Origin: an uncultured Oscillospiraceae bacterium
GTDB lineage: Bacteria; Bacillota; Clostridia; Oscillospirales; Acutalibacteraceae
Direction: 5' to 3'
NCBI GenBank assembly: GCA_902492895.1
Contig: CABUNG010000020.1
Coordinates: 1-45,551, forward strand
Length of the DNA: 45,551 nucleotides
Positions within the stretch are counted from its first letter, which is position 1; every line of letters starts with the position of its first letter. A model generated the notes under the pieces. That model was not told the origin of the DNA. It saw nothing but the letters and a program-made list of their open reading frames with translations, and ran no database searches. Shown one piece after another: positions 34,339 through 42,944 of the stretch. The position numbers and the translations under genes were made by a program.

Positions 34339-34361
34339 TTCAAGTCCAGTTTCTCGCACCA
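34339..34361 (+). repeat. attR core: duplicated tRNA-Leu 3' end
   Basis: Matches 22 of 23 bases of 7428-7450, including gtttctcgcacca. The bases before it do not continue the tRNA and the T stem cannot form, so this is not a working tRNA. It marks the right end of the island. Confidence 0.75.
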
Positions 34362-34383
34362 AATCAAAGCACAAACTTTGATA

Positions 34384-34418
34384 CAAAAACGACTTTCCAA
34401 AACGGAAGGTCGTTTTTG
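34384..34418. terminator. Terminator downstream of attR
   Basis: A 15-base-pair stem (caaaaacgactttcc / ggaaggtcgtttttg, one G-U pair) with a five-base loop. It lies 23 bases after the duplicated tRNA end and is probably the original host terminator of tRNA-Leu, displaced by the insertion. Confidence 0.8.
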
Positions 34419-34708
34419 CGTCTATGCCCGGAAACTTTCATAAATGCTGAGCTTCCGGAATTTTTCTGTTTCTCCAGTTGTTGGCGCGGTGGCCTCGAAA
34501 ACGCTCTTGCGGCATAGTCGTCCGCCGGGAATGCCAAAAAGGGTTCAATATTTTTAGAGGACAGAAAAAAGCTCCGCTTTGGCGGGACGGAAAATTATAT
34601 AGATACGACTGAATATATTAGATTGTATATACCCCTTTTATGTGGTATTTTAAGAATATAGAAAAATAATATTCCGTCCTACCAAAATACATTGGGGAGA
34701 TATTCGGA
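34419..34708. other. AT-rich spacer, no gene recognised
   Basis: No supported gene. The base composition falls sharply toward AT from about 34600. A CCGGAA...TTCCGG inverted repeat lies near 34430-34460. A well-placed GGGGAG precedes the next, broken gene. Confidence 0.4.
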
Positions 34709-35068
34709 TGGATTATCGCTGTCCTTATTATGGAGAACCCGCTTTTTCTTTGAGGATTAAATGTAAGTAAATTCGGAACAGCTCCGCGTTGTCCACATTG
34801 TAAACGTGTTTGTGAACGACATGCAAACAGAGGCGGGAATCGGGGATATTATTTAATCCTGTTTGTGTTAGGTTTGATATTAGCTTTGTGTTTTGTGTTA
34901 GCTTTCAAATTTCAAATCTTTGGGCTTATCCCGATTGGTGTATTCTTGTTTATACTAGTATATCTTCTCTCTAATTATCTATGTAATCATTTTGATAAAA
35001 TAAATAATAAAGAAAGGAAAGCTGATCCTATTTTTTGTTTTTCCTCATCCATTGATCAAAGACTGTGA
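34709..35068 (+). pseudogene. Frameshifted zinc-ribbon, two-helix membrane protein
   Basis: ATG 34709 (GGGGAG eight bases upstream) starts MDYRCPYYGEPAFSLRIKC and stops at once. A one-base shift near 34770 continues as KFGTAPRCPHCKRVCERH, then two hydrophobic helices and a polar tail to the stop at 35066. This rebuilds a zinc-ribbon protein with the second cysteine of the first knuckle changed to Tyr (CPYY). Both faults point to decay. AT-rich codon use differs from the rest of the window. Confidence 0.6.
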
Positions 35069-35146
35069 TCAACTGTTAGAGAGGGCGAGATATATATTAT
35101 TCAATTTCCGAAAGAAGGTATACGTGATAGTAGCTCTCCAAAAGTA

Positions 35147-35494
35147 ATGGATATGGGAAGAGCTGCGGAAGCTGCCGCCATAAATTTTGAAAAACTTTCG
35201 AATAAGGAACAAAAGCTGGCAACCGATTGGTTTATAGAACTTTTTGAACAAGAAAGTGATTATTATGGTCCTCCGTATCTTTGGGTCGCTGAAAAAATGA
35301 ATGACATCCGTTTCATTCCGTTGCTTAAAAGCTATTATAAAAAACTGAAATCAAGACACAAGAAAATTGCACAAAGTGCTTTTCAAGGTGAAATTATTAA
35401 AATCTATCCTAATTTTTCAAGCGAATTGAAGCTTTGCAAAAGAGTGATAAAATCCATTAAACGCGGTAATAAAGCCCCTGCTATCATTTATTAA
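35147..35494 (+). CDS. Hypothetical helical protein, AT-rich
   Basis: 115 residues, mainly predicted helical and charged (KLSNKEQKLATDWFIELFEQESDYYG, LLKSYYKKLKSRHKKIAQ). I do not recognise it. The same frame is open upstream to the TGA at 35066, and the text there (VREGEIYIIQFPKEGIRDSSSPKV) reads protein-like, so the true N-terminus may have been lost and the gene may be broken. It sits between two frameshifted genes. Immunity proteins of polymorphic toxins often look like this, but there is no direct evidence. Confidence 0.4.
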   Translation: MDMGRAAEAAAINFEKLSNKEQKLATDWFIELFEQESDYYGPPYLWVAEKMNDIRFIPLLKSYYKKLKSRHKKIAQSAFQGEIIKIYPNFSSELKLCKRVIKSIKRGNKAPAIIY

Positions 35495-35504
35495 GGAGGC
35501 GAGA

Positions 35505-35745
35505 TTGCTGAACTATACTGTTACTCAGGAATTATTAAATATAATAGAACCGTTTGTTTCGGTGCATGCAATTAGCATAAGTACAAGGAATGTTGATATT
35601 CATTCATCCGAACGGAACAACAGAGTGCCCGGCAGGAGTTTGTCTGAATAGTATTTTAATTAGATTTGTTCCATTTTTAAAAACACGTACAGAGAATCAG
35701 TTTTGGATTTTTAATAAGGACAAAGGCTCTTTTGAAAAAGTATAA
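35505..35745 (+). pseudogene. Frameshifted small AT-rich gene
   Basis: AAGGAGG leads to TTG 35505 (LNYTVTQELLNIIEPFVSVHAISISTRNV). The first frame stops at 35651, while a shift near 35595 gives IFIHPNGTTECPAGVCLNSILIRFVPFLK and a continuation to TAA at 35743-35745. The combined product would be about 80 residues. The family is not recognised. Confidence 0.45.
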
Positions 35746-35804
35746 CATTATTATCCGAAATCGCCGAAAAAATCTTTTTCATAGCCCTTTCACATCGACT
35801 CCCT

Positions 35805-35851
35805 AAAAGATCCGGGAAGCGGCTTGAAATCAAGCTTTCCCCGGGTCTTTT
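35805..35851. terminator. Bidirectional terminator-like hairpin
   Basis: Stem aaaaga(t)ccggg / ccgggtctttt extended by an inner gcttga / tcaagc pairing, with T-rich flanks on the right and A-rich on the left. It ends the AT-rich segment. Confidence 0.7.
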
Positions 35852-35945
35852 ATTATGTTCGGGAACTCTATTTATACTTGGCATTCGCAGACGCAGCTGC
35901 GGAAATGCGTGAAAGCGAGAGGTAAGCGGCAAATCCGAAAAATAA

Positions 35946-35969
35946 GGGAGGAAGCGGGTGCTTCCTCCC
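35946..35969 (-). terminator. Terminator of the DUF2871 gene
   Basis: Stem gggaggaagc / gcttcctccc with a four-base loop. In the leftward direction it is followed by TTATTTTT. It lies 20 bases after the DUF2871 stop. Confidence 0.8.
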
Positions 35970-35988
35970 CTGGCTTTTTCATCGGTCC

Positions 35989-36417
35989 TTAGCCCTTTTT
36001 CGAGTGGGACGGCACGCATTTCAGCAGGGCGATAAAAAAGAGGACGATCCCTGTACCGAGCAGGATATGCCCGAGGCCGGATACTCCGGAAATCGCCGCA
36101 TCCGCCCCGGCGGTCAGCGGCACGGAAAGCGTCTGCATGATGCCGCGGATCAGCAACATGAGGCCGGTCAGCATCAGTCCGATATTATAAACCAGAAAAA
36201 AGGCATGGCCGGTTTTTTGATCCGACAGGTGAACAAGCTTTTCAAACAGAGCCGCTATAAGGAAGACCAGCATGCCGAGAACGAAAAAGTGAGTGTGCAT
36301 AACAGACAGAGTGGTTTTTCCTTCAAATCCGTTCCACTTGGTGAATTCGCGGAAGAATACGCCGCCGGCTATGCCGAGCAGCGCGTACAGAAAGGCGGTT
36401 CGTACAAATCGGCGCAT
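35989..36417 (-). CDS. DUF2871 membrane protein
   Basis: A 142-residue protein with four hydrophobic helices. The segments FREFTKWNGFEGKTTLSVMHTHFFVLGMLVFLI and SGVSGLGHILLGTGIVLFFIALLK match DUF2871, a small integral membrane family of unknown function with conserved histidines (HTHFF, GH). ATG 36417 follows AAGGGGG; an upstream in-frame start has no site. It stands alone with its own promoter and terminator. Confidence 0.8.
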   Translation of the reverse strand: MRRFVRTAFLYALLGIAGGVFFREFTKWNGFEGKTTLSVMHTHFFVLGMLVFLIAALFEKLVHLSDQKTGHAFFLVYNIGLMLTGLMLLIRGIMQTLSVPLTAGADAAISGVSGLGHILLGTGIVLFFIALLKCVPSHSKKG

Positions 36418-36449
36418 GAAAAAATCCCCCTTATGTTTCCTTGCTTTAC

Positions 36450-36478
36450 AGTATGCCATAAAACGCTTTTCTGGTCAA
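36450..36478 (-). promoter_or_regulatory. Promoter for the DUF2871 gene
   Basis: Leftward TTGACC (36473-36478) and CATACT (36450-36455) with a 17-base spacer, 33 bases before the start codon. Confidence 0.6.
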
Positions 36479-36681
36479 TCTCGGTCAATAGATTAAAATG
36501 ATTTGTAAGAAAAATGAGGTAAATATAAGCATTTCCTCTCTTTTTGACGAATAAGAGATAAAACGGCCGCTTTCTGAGACACGGCGGCAAAGGGGTATCA
36601 GAGGATGAACCGAATCGAACACGATATGGATACAGCCAAACGGGCGCGGCGGAAGACCCATCTACAAAGGAGCGGCGCCGT

Positions 36682-36840
36682 ATGGACAGCGAACGAATGG
36701 ACCGGATGTTCGGGAATGCGGTATGCGGACGGGAGCCAGATAACGGAAATCGTACGGGTACGAACGCCCCGGTTTCATGGCTGTCCACGATCCTGTGCGG
36801 CAACCGGTCCGTCCGCCTGAAGACTGGAGGTGCCGGATGA
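36682..36840 (+). CDS. 52-residue protein overlapping the Shedu gene
   Basis: ATG 36682 has AAGGAG about ten bases upstream and the frame ends at TGA 36838-36840, overlapping the next ATG as ATGA. This is the classic arrangement for coupled translation. The product (MDSERMDRMFGNAVCGREPD and so on) has no recognised domain or membrane segment. A longer frame at 36605-36820 covers the same bases but lacks a good ribosome site. It may be a leader peptide, a small partner of Shedu, or chance. Confidence 0.4.
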   Translation: MDSERMDRMFGNAVCGREPDNGNRTGTNAPVSWLSTILCGNRSVRLKTGGAG

Positions 36841-37910
36841 AACTGTGCGATTCAATTTACCGGTATCCGACCGGATGGAGAACGGATGGCCTCTGCCGTC
36901 TGCGTTTATTTGTCGGAGACAAGGGAAGAGCCGGCCTATTGCTGACCGATCTGGGAGTCAAGAATCCGTCTTGTGCTATAGAAGGCGCCATGACCTATAT
37001 TGTGCCGCAGCTGCTGCGGGATGGGCGGATGATGCCGGAAGCCGACCTGTATCTGCAGGAAGAGGAGCTGAATCCATGCTGGGAGCTGGATGTACATAAC
37101 GGCCGCTATCAGGATTGGAATACCTGGAGGCGGCTGACTACCGAGGAATTGGCCGGCCGGCTCGGCTGTGAGCTGGATGAGCTCCTGAAGGACACCAGCT
37201 GCGACTGGAGGCTGAAATGGGAAATCGAGCGGATCCGCCACGAAATCGATCCGTATCTGGGTTCTGGATGTCCGGAGGATCCCGAACGGGTCCACCGCCG
37301 CCTGGAAATTTGGGGAAATCATGTCACGAAGGAGAAGCTGGCGTCTTTGGTGGAACATCAGACCGGAGAACAGGAATTGGCTCGGCTGCTCAAACAGGAT
37401 CTGTCTTTGCTAGCGGATGCGTTTGCCTTCCCGGAAGACGAGTATATGGTTTTCTCCGAGTTCCCGATCGGAACGGGACGGGTGGATTTCGCCGTTTTTT
37501 CGGGACGTTCCTGGATGAAGGTGATCCTCATTGAAATCAAAGGGGCCGATTTTCCGCTCGTGACCCAGCGCGGGTACTGCAAGCTTTCCAGCCGCATCGA
37601 AGTGGCGCGCAGTCAGCTGATGAAGCGGCAGACCGTCATTCTTCGAGAATATGAGACGTTCCGAAAGCAGATGCATGCCGTCCGGGACCGGGTGGAACAT
37701 GGGGAACGGCCCTATCATGCCCTTCTCGGTCCAGCCGGGCGACTGGAAGTGGATCCGGAAAAGGCTGTCGAGGTCTATTGCGTGGTGATAGGCGGCCGGA
37801 CTGTGGAAGACCGCAAAGAGAGTGAAATCCGCTATGCGAGCGAAATCGCGACACCCAAGATCCACATTGAATCCTGGGACAGTTTTATGCGCAAGCTGCG
37901 GCGAGTGTAA
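36837..37910 (+). CDS. Shedu-type antiphage nuclease (DUF4263 / SduA-like)
   Basis: A 357-residue protein. The C-terminal half has the Shedu nuclease pattern: GRVDFAVFSGRSWMKVILIEIKGAD supplies the Asp and the E-x-K of a PD-(D/E)xK active site, and SRIEVARSQLMKR follows as in the family. The N-terminal 140 residues form a separate domain (DGLCRLRLFVGD, AMTYIVPQLL, ADLYLQEEELNPCWELD) that may sense the phage signal. Single-gene Shedu systems protect against phages by DNA cleavage or nicking. The start overlaps the 52-residue upstream gene. A terminator follows directly. Confidence 0.75.
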   Translation: MKLCDSIYRYPTGWRTDGLCRLRLFVGDKGRAGLLLTDLGVKNPSCAIEGAMTYIVPQLLRDGRMMPEADLYLQEEELNPCWELDVHNGRYQDWNTWRRLTTEELAGRLGCELDELLKDTSCDWRLKWEIERIRHEIDPYLGSGCPEDPERVHRRLEIWGNHVTKEKLASLVEHQTGEQELARLLKQDLSLLADAFAFPEDEYMVFSEFPIGTGRVDFAVFSGRSWMKVILIEIKGADFPLVTQRGYCKLSSRIEVARSQLMKRQTVILREYETFRKQMHAVRDRVEHGERPYHALLGPAGRLEVDPEKAVEVYCVVIGGRTVEDRKESEIRYASEIATPKIHIESWDSFMRKLRRV

Positions 37911-37911
37911 A

Positions 37912-37947
37912 GAAAGGCCGGACACCCGTTGGAGTGACCGGCCTTTC
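37912..37947. terminator. Convergent terminator
   Basis: Stem gaaaggccgg / ccggcctttc with a 16-base loop, between the Shedu gene and the opposing 70-residue gene. The T tracts are short, but it can serve both directions. Confidence 0.7.
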
Positions 37948-37963
37948 GGACCATACACGGTAT

Positions 37964-38176
37964 TCACATGGCTTCAAGCTGGGCGAGAAGACCGTCGACT
38001 TTCTCTTGCGCGACGCTGCCCTTCGCAAAGGAAAGGACCTGGGTGAGCGACAATCCCCCCGCTAGCCGGAACAGAGGTGACTGCACAACCTGCGGGAATT
38101 CCTGGCTCAGCAAGGCGTATGCACGCGGATCGCGGCAGATTTCCGCGACGGTGATCTGTCCGTTCTTTAGGTTCAT
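37964..38176 (-). CDS. 70-residue small helical protein
   Basis: The minus-strand ATG 38176 is preceded by GGGGAGGTG. The product (MNLKNGQITVAEICRDPRAYALLSQEFP, then LSLTQVLSFAKGSVAQEKVDGLLAQLEAM) is helical and soluble. I recognise it only as a type of short protein seen in Clostridia, without known function. It lies 55 bases after the large surface protein on the same strand and is probably co-transcribed with it. Confidence 0.65.
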   Translation of the reverse strand: MNLKNGQITVAEICRDPRAYALLSQEFPQVVQSPLFRLAGGLSLTQVLSFAKGSVAQEKVDGLLAQLEAM

Positions 38177-38231
38177 AGGAGCACCTCCCCTTATAAGATA
38201 TGCATCGGGGAGAGCGATTGCGCACAAAATT

Positions 38232-41200
38232 TCAGTGTTTCCGGAAAACGCCCGGTTTCCTCCCGCGGCGGCTGAACAGGAGCGCCCCCAGAGCCGTCCC
38301 GGCTGCCAATAGGGGACAGAGGAGAGGAGCGGCTGCGTTCGTGACGGGGGATTCCACCGGAGAATCCCGAAAAACAAGCGCGAAGTCACCAAAGGTGTCG
38401 ATTTCAACCGTGATGGTGTCGTCGGAAGCATCCAAATCTTCATAAAAATGCCGGGAATCCCCATCAAGCGACAGGATGGAAAGGGAGCGGCCGCTGCGGT
38501 ACAAATCGGAGGGGATGGCCAATGTCACGCGGATGGGAGAGGGGAGGGTGCGGACGTCGCTGCTGTATGGCTGTCCGTCCTGGTCCGCACCCGTTTTCCA
38601 CATGGCGAGACGCCAGTATCCTCCCACTTCGTCCGGCCGTATGGTGTGTTCCGCTGCGGCTTTTTCTGTGTCCGACAGGCCGGAGACCGTAAGGGACAAG
38701 GAAATCGTCAGGCGGCCGCCCTGTTCCAGGCTTCGCCGATCGCGGTCGTCGAGGATTTGGGGTCCCCACTCGCGGACCGGCGGCACCGCCAGAACGGTGG
38801 GCAGGGAAGAATCGGTCGGAGACAGATCCAGGTCGATCGCCTGGACGATGACGGTCATATCCGAACTGCGGCAGGACGCGGACGAAACTCCATCCACAGC
38901 GGTGTTGGTATTGGTAACCAGGACGGAATAGACCGCGGGGCCGGGGATGGAGGTGTCCGGCCGCCAGCTGGACGAGGCAGCGCCTTCGATGGCCTGCCCG
39001 TCTCGGAACCACTGATAGGAAAGTTCTCCGCCGTCCGGCGATTCCGCCAGGATGCGGAGCGGTTCGGCTTCGTCTCCCAACAGATAAACGGTTTTATCGC
39101 CCGAAACCTCCAGAATATGCGGTTCTGCTGCATCCGATTGCTTCCGGATAGTGAATACCAGGGGCTCCGGCGCCTGATTCCCCGGAGTGTCGACAAAGGG
39201 TTCTCCCTGCGGGCGGATCTCCAGCGTCAGGACGGCGGGCCAGTCCGTCACGGAGGCCAGCTGCTCTTTCATGAGAACAACACCGTGTTCGTCAGCGGTA
39301 TATTCCGCGCCCGGTGTCAGCAGGGTATCACCCAAGCGGATGCCGCTCAGGGTGTTTCCCTTGAGTTCCAACGGCAGGCGGATGTCCTGGAATCCGGGCG
39401 ACGCCGGATTGGGGGAAAAGGAAGCGGTGTCCGTCGTCAGCACGGCGTCGGTGTAGAGGACGATTCCTCGGGACCGGAGGACGGTTTCATTCCCGGCCGC
39501 GTCGAGAATCCGGGCATAGAGCACCCCCTTCCGATTGGGAGTCAAGGCTGGAGCATCCCCCGGGATCCATCCATCGGCAGCCGGGGAGCCCGCTCCATCG
39601 ACAAACTGCCAGGAAATTGACACCGGTCCCCTATCGTCGCAACCGGAGACCGAGATGTCCGCGGACCGTTTCAAAAATATATCATAGGACAGGCCGGAGT
39701 CCGTGCACACAATTGAGCGCCCGTCCAAGAGCAGATCGCCGTCCGGCGCCTCGGTATCGAGGCGGATATCCCGAGTTTGAGACGGGGACACGTTTCCCGC
39801 CGCGTCCTCCGTCCAGACGCAGAGGGTGTACTCACCGTCTTCCGGAATGGCGATATTCGTCGGCTGTGCGACTGGAACCGCCGGAGCGGTATTCAGCCGA
39901 TAATACGCGATAACCGGGGCGGGATGGTCCGCAGGGGGCGCGACGGTGATTGACGGAACGGTGCGGTACCAGCCGTTCTGCCCATCGGGGCTTTCGGGAG
40001 ACACGGTGAGAACAGGCGCAGGCTGCAGGGTTTTCTGTACACGGACCGCAAACGGCGCCGAGGCTTCACTCGTGTTCCCCGCAGCGCTGATGGCGCGGAA
40101 TCGGCATGTGCCGCTGGTATCCTGCGTCGCTTCGTACGCGTTCCCGGGAAGGCTGCGCCAGTTTTGTCCATCGTCGGCGGACACCTGGAATGTCACCGGG
40201 GAGAGGGCGTCCGTGTCACAAGACAGAGAGAAATTCACGTCGTCTTTGGTCCAGCCTCCATCGTATCCGCCGGAGGAGACCTGAACGGAGAGCGGAGCGG
40301 TATCGACGGCGATGACCACCGGGGCGGTGGCGGGACCGGGCTGCCCGGTATGGGATACCGCCCGAAAGATGCAGGTGTGTCGTCCGGGTGTGGAGATCGT
40401 CACTGCAGCCGACAGAACCGAAGAGGGATCGGTGGCTGTGGCAGGGGAGGTTTCGCAGGCGGGCATATCCTGCCAAGGTCCGTCGCCGACCCGGAATTGG
40501 TAACAGCGGATGCCGCTCAGAGCGGAAGCGCCGGCCGCCGTGATGGTGACGCCGGCGTTTGTCCACTGCCCGGGCGTGTAGCCGCCCATAGACAGCCGGG
40601 GTACATCGGGTGTCCCGCTGTCGACGGCAAAGGCCTCGAACGGGAACGCATCGGATGCGTTGCCGGCCTCATCCACGGCTGTGACGGTAAAATACCCTTT
40701 GAACTGTGGATCGATGCGGAAGGAGGCCGCCGTCGTCCCGGACCGGCCGTCGGACAGCTGATAGCGGAATTCCCGTACGCCGCTCAGCGCGTCCTCGGCC
40801 GTCAAGGTTACGGTGACAGTATCCTGAAAGAACAGCCCGAAGGTGACCGCATGGAGAAACTGGAAGAACCGGTTGGGTTCATAGCTGGCGCGTATACCCG
40901 CCGGAGCTTCCCGGTCGAGGTTGTAGTAGACCGTGACCGGCGCACTCGTCGTCCCGTCCGGTTTCTGGAGACGGAACACGGCCATTTGATTCCGCCCTTC
41001 GGAAGACAAGGTGAGATCTGTGTCCCAGACAATGCCGTCCGACGAGATGAGGGAGTATTCTCCCGCCGGCGTCAGGCGGATATCCTCTTTGTTCCACACG
41101 GGTGGATTTTCCCGGACGGATACGCTGGCGCCGGGACCAAGAGTTACGTCTTCGAGACCCGCCGAAACCGTCTGTATGACAAAGAAGCGGCCCTCCTGCA

Positions 41201-42944
41201 CCTGCAGCGTGTAATTGTCCGCGCGGAATCCCGCGCCGTCGGTCAGAGACAGGGTGCCGCCGGTGATCGGATATCGGCCCGCCGTTTCTCCGCCCTCTCG
41301 GGAGAGAGATCCGGTAAAGGCCGGCGTTTCCCCGGGTGCGGCACCGTCTGTGGTAAACTGCAAAATCGGATCCGTCTGTCCGGTCATCTTTTGCTGATCG
41401 GAAAGAGGAAGAACGGTCAGGACGGCCCGGCTGATCGCGAGGACGGTCTGGCCGTAATAGGGATACCAGCCCTCCCGTTCCGCGCGGTAATAGACAGGGT
41501 ATTCTCCGGCGTTCCGGAATACGGGCGGCGTTTCGGAGAAAGGTCCGTCGGGCTTTGCAGCGTATGTAATGCGGACATCGGCGGGAGCCTGCAACCGGAT
41601 GGTGTGATCCTGGCCGTCATAGGGGCCGTTGTCGGGGGAGACGACGAATTCGTCGCCCGCGAACATCTCGAGCAGATGGAAGCTCAGGGGCTCCGACGGT
41701 TCCGAAGCAAAGGACGTGGAAGTGGCCGGGACGCGTGTGCGCAGGGTGTAGGCATGTCCGGGGCTCAAACCTGTAAAAACGACCGTGGGCGGATTCCCCG
41801 ACGGCGTGATCCAACTGTCTCCGTCGAGGGAATAGACCTGGCCCGGAACCGCACGGACGGTCAGAACACCGTTTGTGATCGCGATATCGGGAGGGGTTCC
41901 GCCCGGATAAGAGGAGGGACCGACGGGGGCGGGAGGCGCTGTGGGTTTTTCACACACGGCAATAAGGCGGGGAGAAGAGGCGTCTTCCACCTTTCCGATC
42001 AGAAGATTCTGTCCGAAAAAGCGGTAGGCCGTGCCGCTGTCGTCCAGCCCCGACAATGGAATGTCTCCCCGGGTTCCGGCCGTGATGGTGTATGCGGCGG
42101 TATCGGTTTGGACCCTGTAGGCACAGGCGGGATCCAGATTGATCAGGGTTTCCGCCTCAAAATCCAGAACGGAGCGGGACGGCTCAAAATTGAGGCATCC
42201 GGCTTTGACGAGGACCGCGGAATCGTAAGAATTGTCGATCACATCGCCGAGAGCGATTTTCACCTGGACCCGCTGGCCGGGCGTTACGGCTTTTGAACAG
42301 GTCAGCACGGTTGATACGCCGTTGAAGCCGCTTTTTTCAAACGCGGGGTCGGAGGTGTACCGGTTGGATGCCTTGAGGTTTTGAATGGTGACCGGGCTCC
42401 CATCCGGCAGAAGTGCAATGTTTTCACCGTCGATAAATAGGCCGAACACGTCGTTGTACGGCTCCTCCTGATCGAACTCGCTGGAGGCGAAGACATACTG
42501 AAAATTCAGCAGTTCTCCCGTGGCGATCAGCTCGAAGGACAGCGTGACGGTATCTTTCGTGGAGGCGCCGCCGTTCAGGCGGGTGAGATCGGCGTCGGGA
42601 TGATTTTGAGAGAGCGGAAATCCTTTGCTCGACCGCTTCCCAGGGGTGAAATTCAGGGCCGCGTCACCGGTGCTGAGCATCACGCCGTCGGAGAGCCCGG
42701 TCAATCCGTCCCGGTCTCTAAAAATCCCGATTTGGCTTGAATCCGAATAAGTCATAGCGGCTGTTCCGGACACGGGCTCAAGCGGACGGAGCATCAGACT
42801 GTCCGCCAGGGAGCCAGCGGACATACCCGTTGTCACCGTGACGGATTTTTCGGCCGGAGCCGCCGAAATCGCCGTTGGCGGCGAGCAGAGCCAAACGGCA
42901 CAGGCCATCCCGAGGGCGGCCATCCGGCTGATCGTTCGTTTCAT
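38232..42944 (-). CDS. Choice-of-anchor L surface protein with MBG and Ig-like repeats
   Basis: A 1570-residue secreted protein. A signal peptide (AVWLCSPPTAISA) precedes a choice-of-anchor L domain (about 35-260: FQYVFASSEFDQEEPYNDVFGLFIDG). Then come fibronectin/Ig-like segments, an MBG-like module (AVLTVLPLSDQQKMTGQTDPILQF), several bacterial Ig-like repeats marked by AGNAS/AGNVS/AGNE turns, and near the end a C-terminal membrane helix with RRGRKPG tail. It probably projects from the cell as an adhesin or matrix protein. ATG 42944 has AAAAGGGG seven bases upstream and is preferred to the ATG six bases earlier. The promoter lies at 42994-43023. Confidence 0.85.
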   Translation of the reverse strand: MKRTISRMAALGMACAVWLCSPPTAISAAPAEKSVTVTTGMSAGSLADSLMLRPLEPVSGTAAMTYSDSSQIGIFRDRDGLTGLSDGVMLSTGDAALNFTPGKRSSKGFPLSQNHPDADLTRLNGGASTKDTVTLSFELIATGELLNFQYVFASSEFDQEEPYNDVFGLFIDGENIALLPDGSPVTIQNLKASNRYTSDPAFEKSGFNGVSTVLTCSKAVTPGQRVQVKIALGDVIDNSYDSAVLVKAGCLNFEPSRSVLDFEAETLINLDPACAYRVQTDTAAYTITAGTRGDIPLSGLDDSGTAYRFFGQNLLIGKVEDASSPRLIAVCEKPTAPPAPVGPSSYPGGTPPDIAITNGVLTVRAVPGQVYSLDGDSWITPSGNPPTVVFTGLSPGHAYTLRTRVPATSTSFASEPSEPLSFHLLEMFAGDEFVVSPDNGPYDGQDHTIRLQAPADVRITYAAKPDGPFSETPPVFRNAGEYPVYYRAEREGWYPYYGQTVLAISRAVLTVLPLSDQQKMTGQTDPILQFTTDGAAPGETPAFTGSLSREGGETAGRYPITGGTLSLTDGAGFRADNYTLQVQEGRFFVIQTVSAGLEDVTLGPGASVSVRENPPVWNKEDIRLTPAGEYSLISSDGIVWDTDLTLSSEGRNQMAVFRLQKPDGTTSAPVTVYYNLDREAPAGIRASYEPNRFFQFLHAVTFGLFFQDTVTVTLTAEDALSGVREFRYQLSDGRSGTTAASFRIDPQFKGYFTVTAVDEAGNASDAFPFEAFAVDSGTPDVPRLSMGGYTPGQWTNAGVTITAAGASALSGIRCYQFRVGDGPWQDMPACETSPATATDPSSVLSAAVTISTPGRHTCIFRAVSHTGQPGPATAPVVIAVDTAPLSVQVSSGGYDGGWTKDDVNFSLSCDTDALSPVTFQVSADDGQNWRSLPGNAYEATQDTSGTCRFRAISAAGNTSEASAPFAVRVQKTLQPAPVLTVSPESPDGQNGWYRTVPSITVAPPADHPAPVIAYYRLNTAPAVPVAQPTNIAIPEDGEYTLCVWTEDAAGNVSPSQTRDIRLDTEAPDGDLLLDGRSIVCTDSGLSYDIFLKRSADISVSGCDDRGPVSISWQFVDGAGSPAADGWIPGDAPALTPNRKGVLYARILDAAGNETVLRSRGIVLYTDAVLTTDTASFSPNPASPGFQDIRLPLELKGNTLSGIRLGDTLLTPGAEYTADEHGVVLMKEQLASVTDWPAVLTLEIRPQGEPFVDTPGNQAPEPLVFTIRKQSDAAEPHILEVSGDKTVYLLGDEAEPLRILAESPDGGELSYQWFRDGQAIEGAASSSWRPDTSIPGPAVYSVLVTNTNTAVDGVSSASCRSSDMTVIVQAIDLDLSPTDSSLPTVLAVPPVREWGPQILDDRDRRSLEQGGRLTISLSLTVSGLSDTEKAAAEHTIRPDEVGGYWRLAMWKTGADQDGQPYSSDVRTLPSPIRVTLAIPSDLYRSGRSLSILSLDGDSRHFYEDLDASDDTITVEIDTFGDFALVFRDSPVESPVTNAAAPLLCPLLAAGTALGALLFSRRGRKPGVFRKH

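Larger units (their letters stand above)
7428..34361 (+). mobile_element. Degenerate tRNA-Leu-integrated genomic island carrying a glycan-uptake locus
   Basis: The 3' 23 bases of tRNA-Leu (7428-7450) recur with one mismatch at 34339-34361, as expected for a tyrosine-integrase element. A decayed integrase C-terminus lies just inside the right end, and phage/ICE-type gene remnants lie just inside the left end. No intact integrase, relaxase or replication gene is visible, so the element is probably immobile now. The cargo of transport and hydrolase genes lies between two nested 0.4-kb direct repeats. The assignment rests on the sequence repeat and integrase relic; excision has not been shown. 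Confidence 0.75.

Noticed and set aside
34339..34361. A second tRNA-Leu gene
   Set aside because: Only the last 23 bases match. The bases before them do not form a T stem, anticodon arm or D arm, so it is an att duplicate.
36605..36820. A 71-codon frame before the Shedu gene
   Set aside because: Its start touches the purine run directly, and the overlapping frame at 36682-36840 has a better ribosome site and couples to Shedu.
40164..42296. A 710-codon plus-strand frame opposite the adhesin gene
   Set aside because: It mirrors the reverse frame of a clear domain protein, is rich in Arg/Gly as shadow frames in GC-rich genes are, and has no ribosome site.
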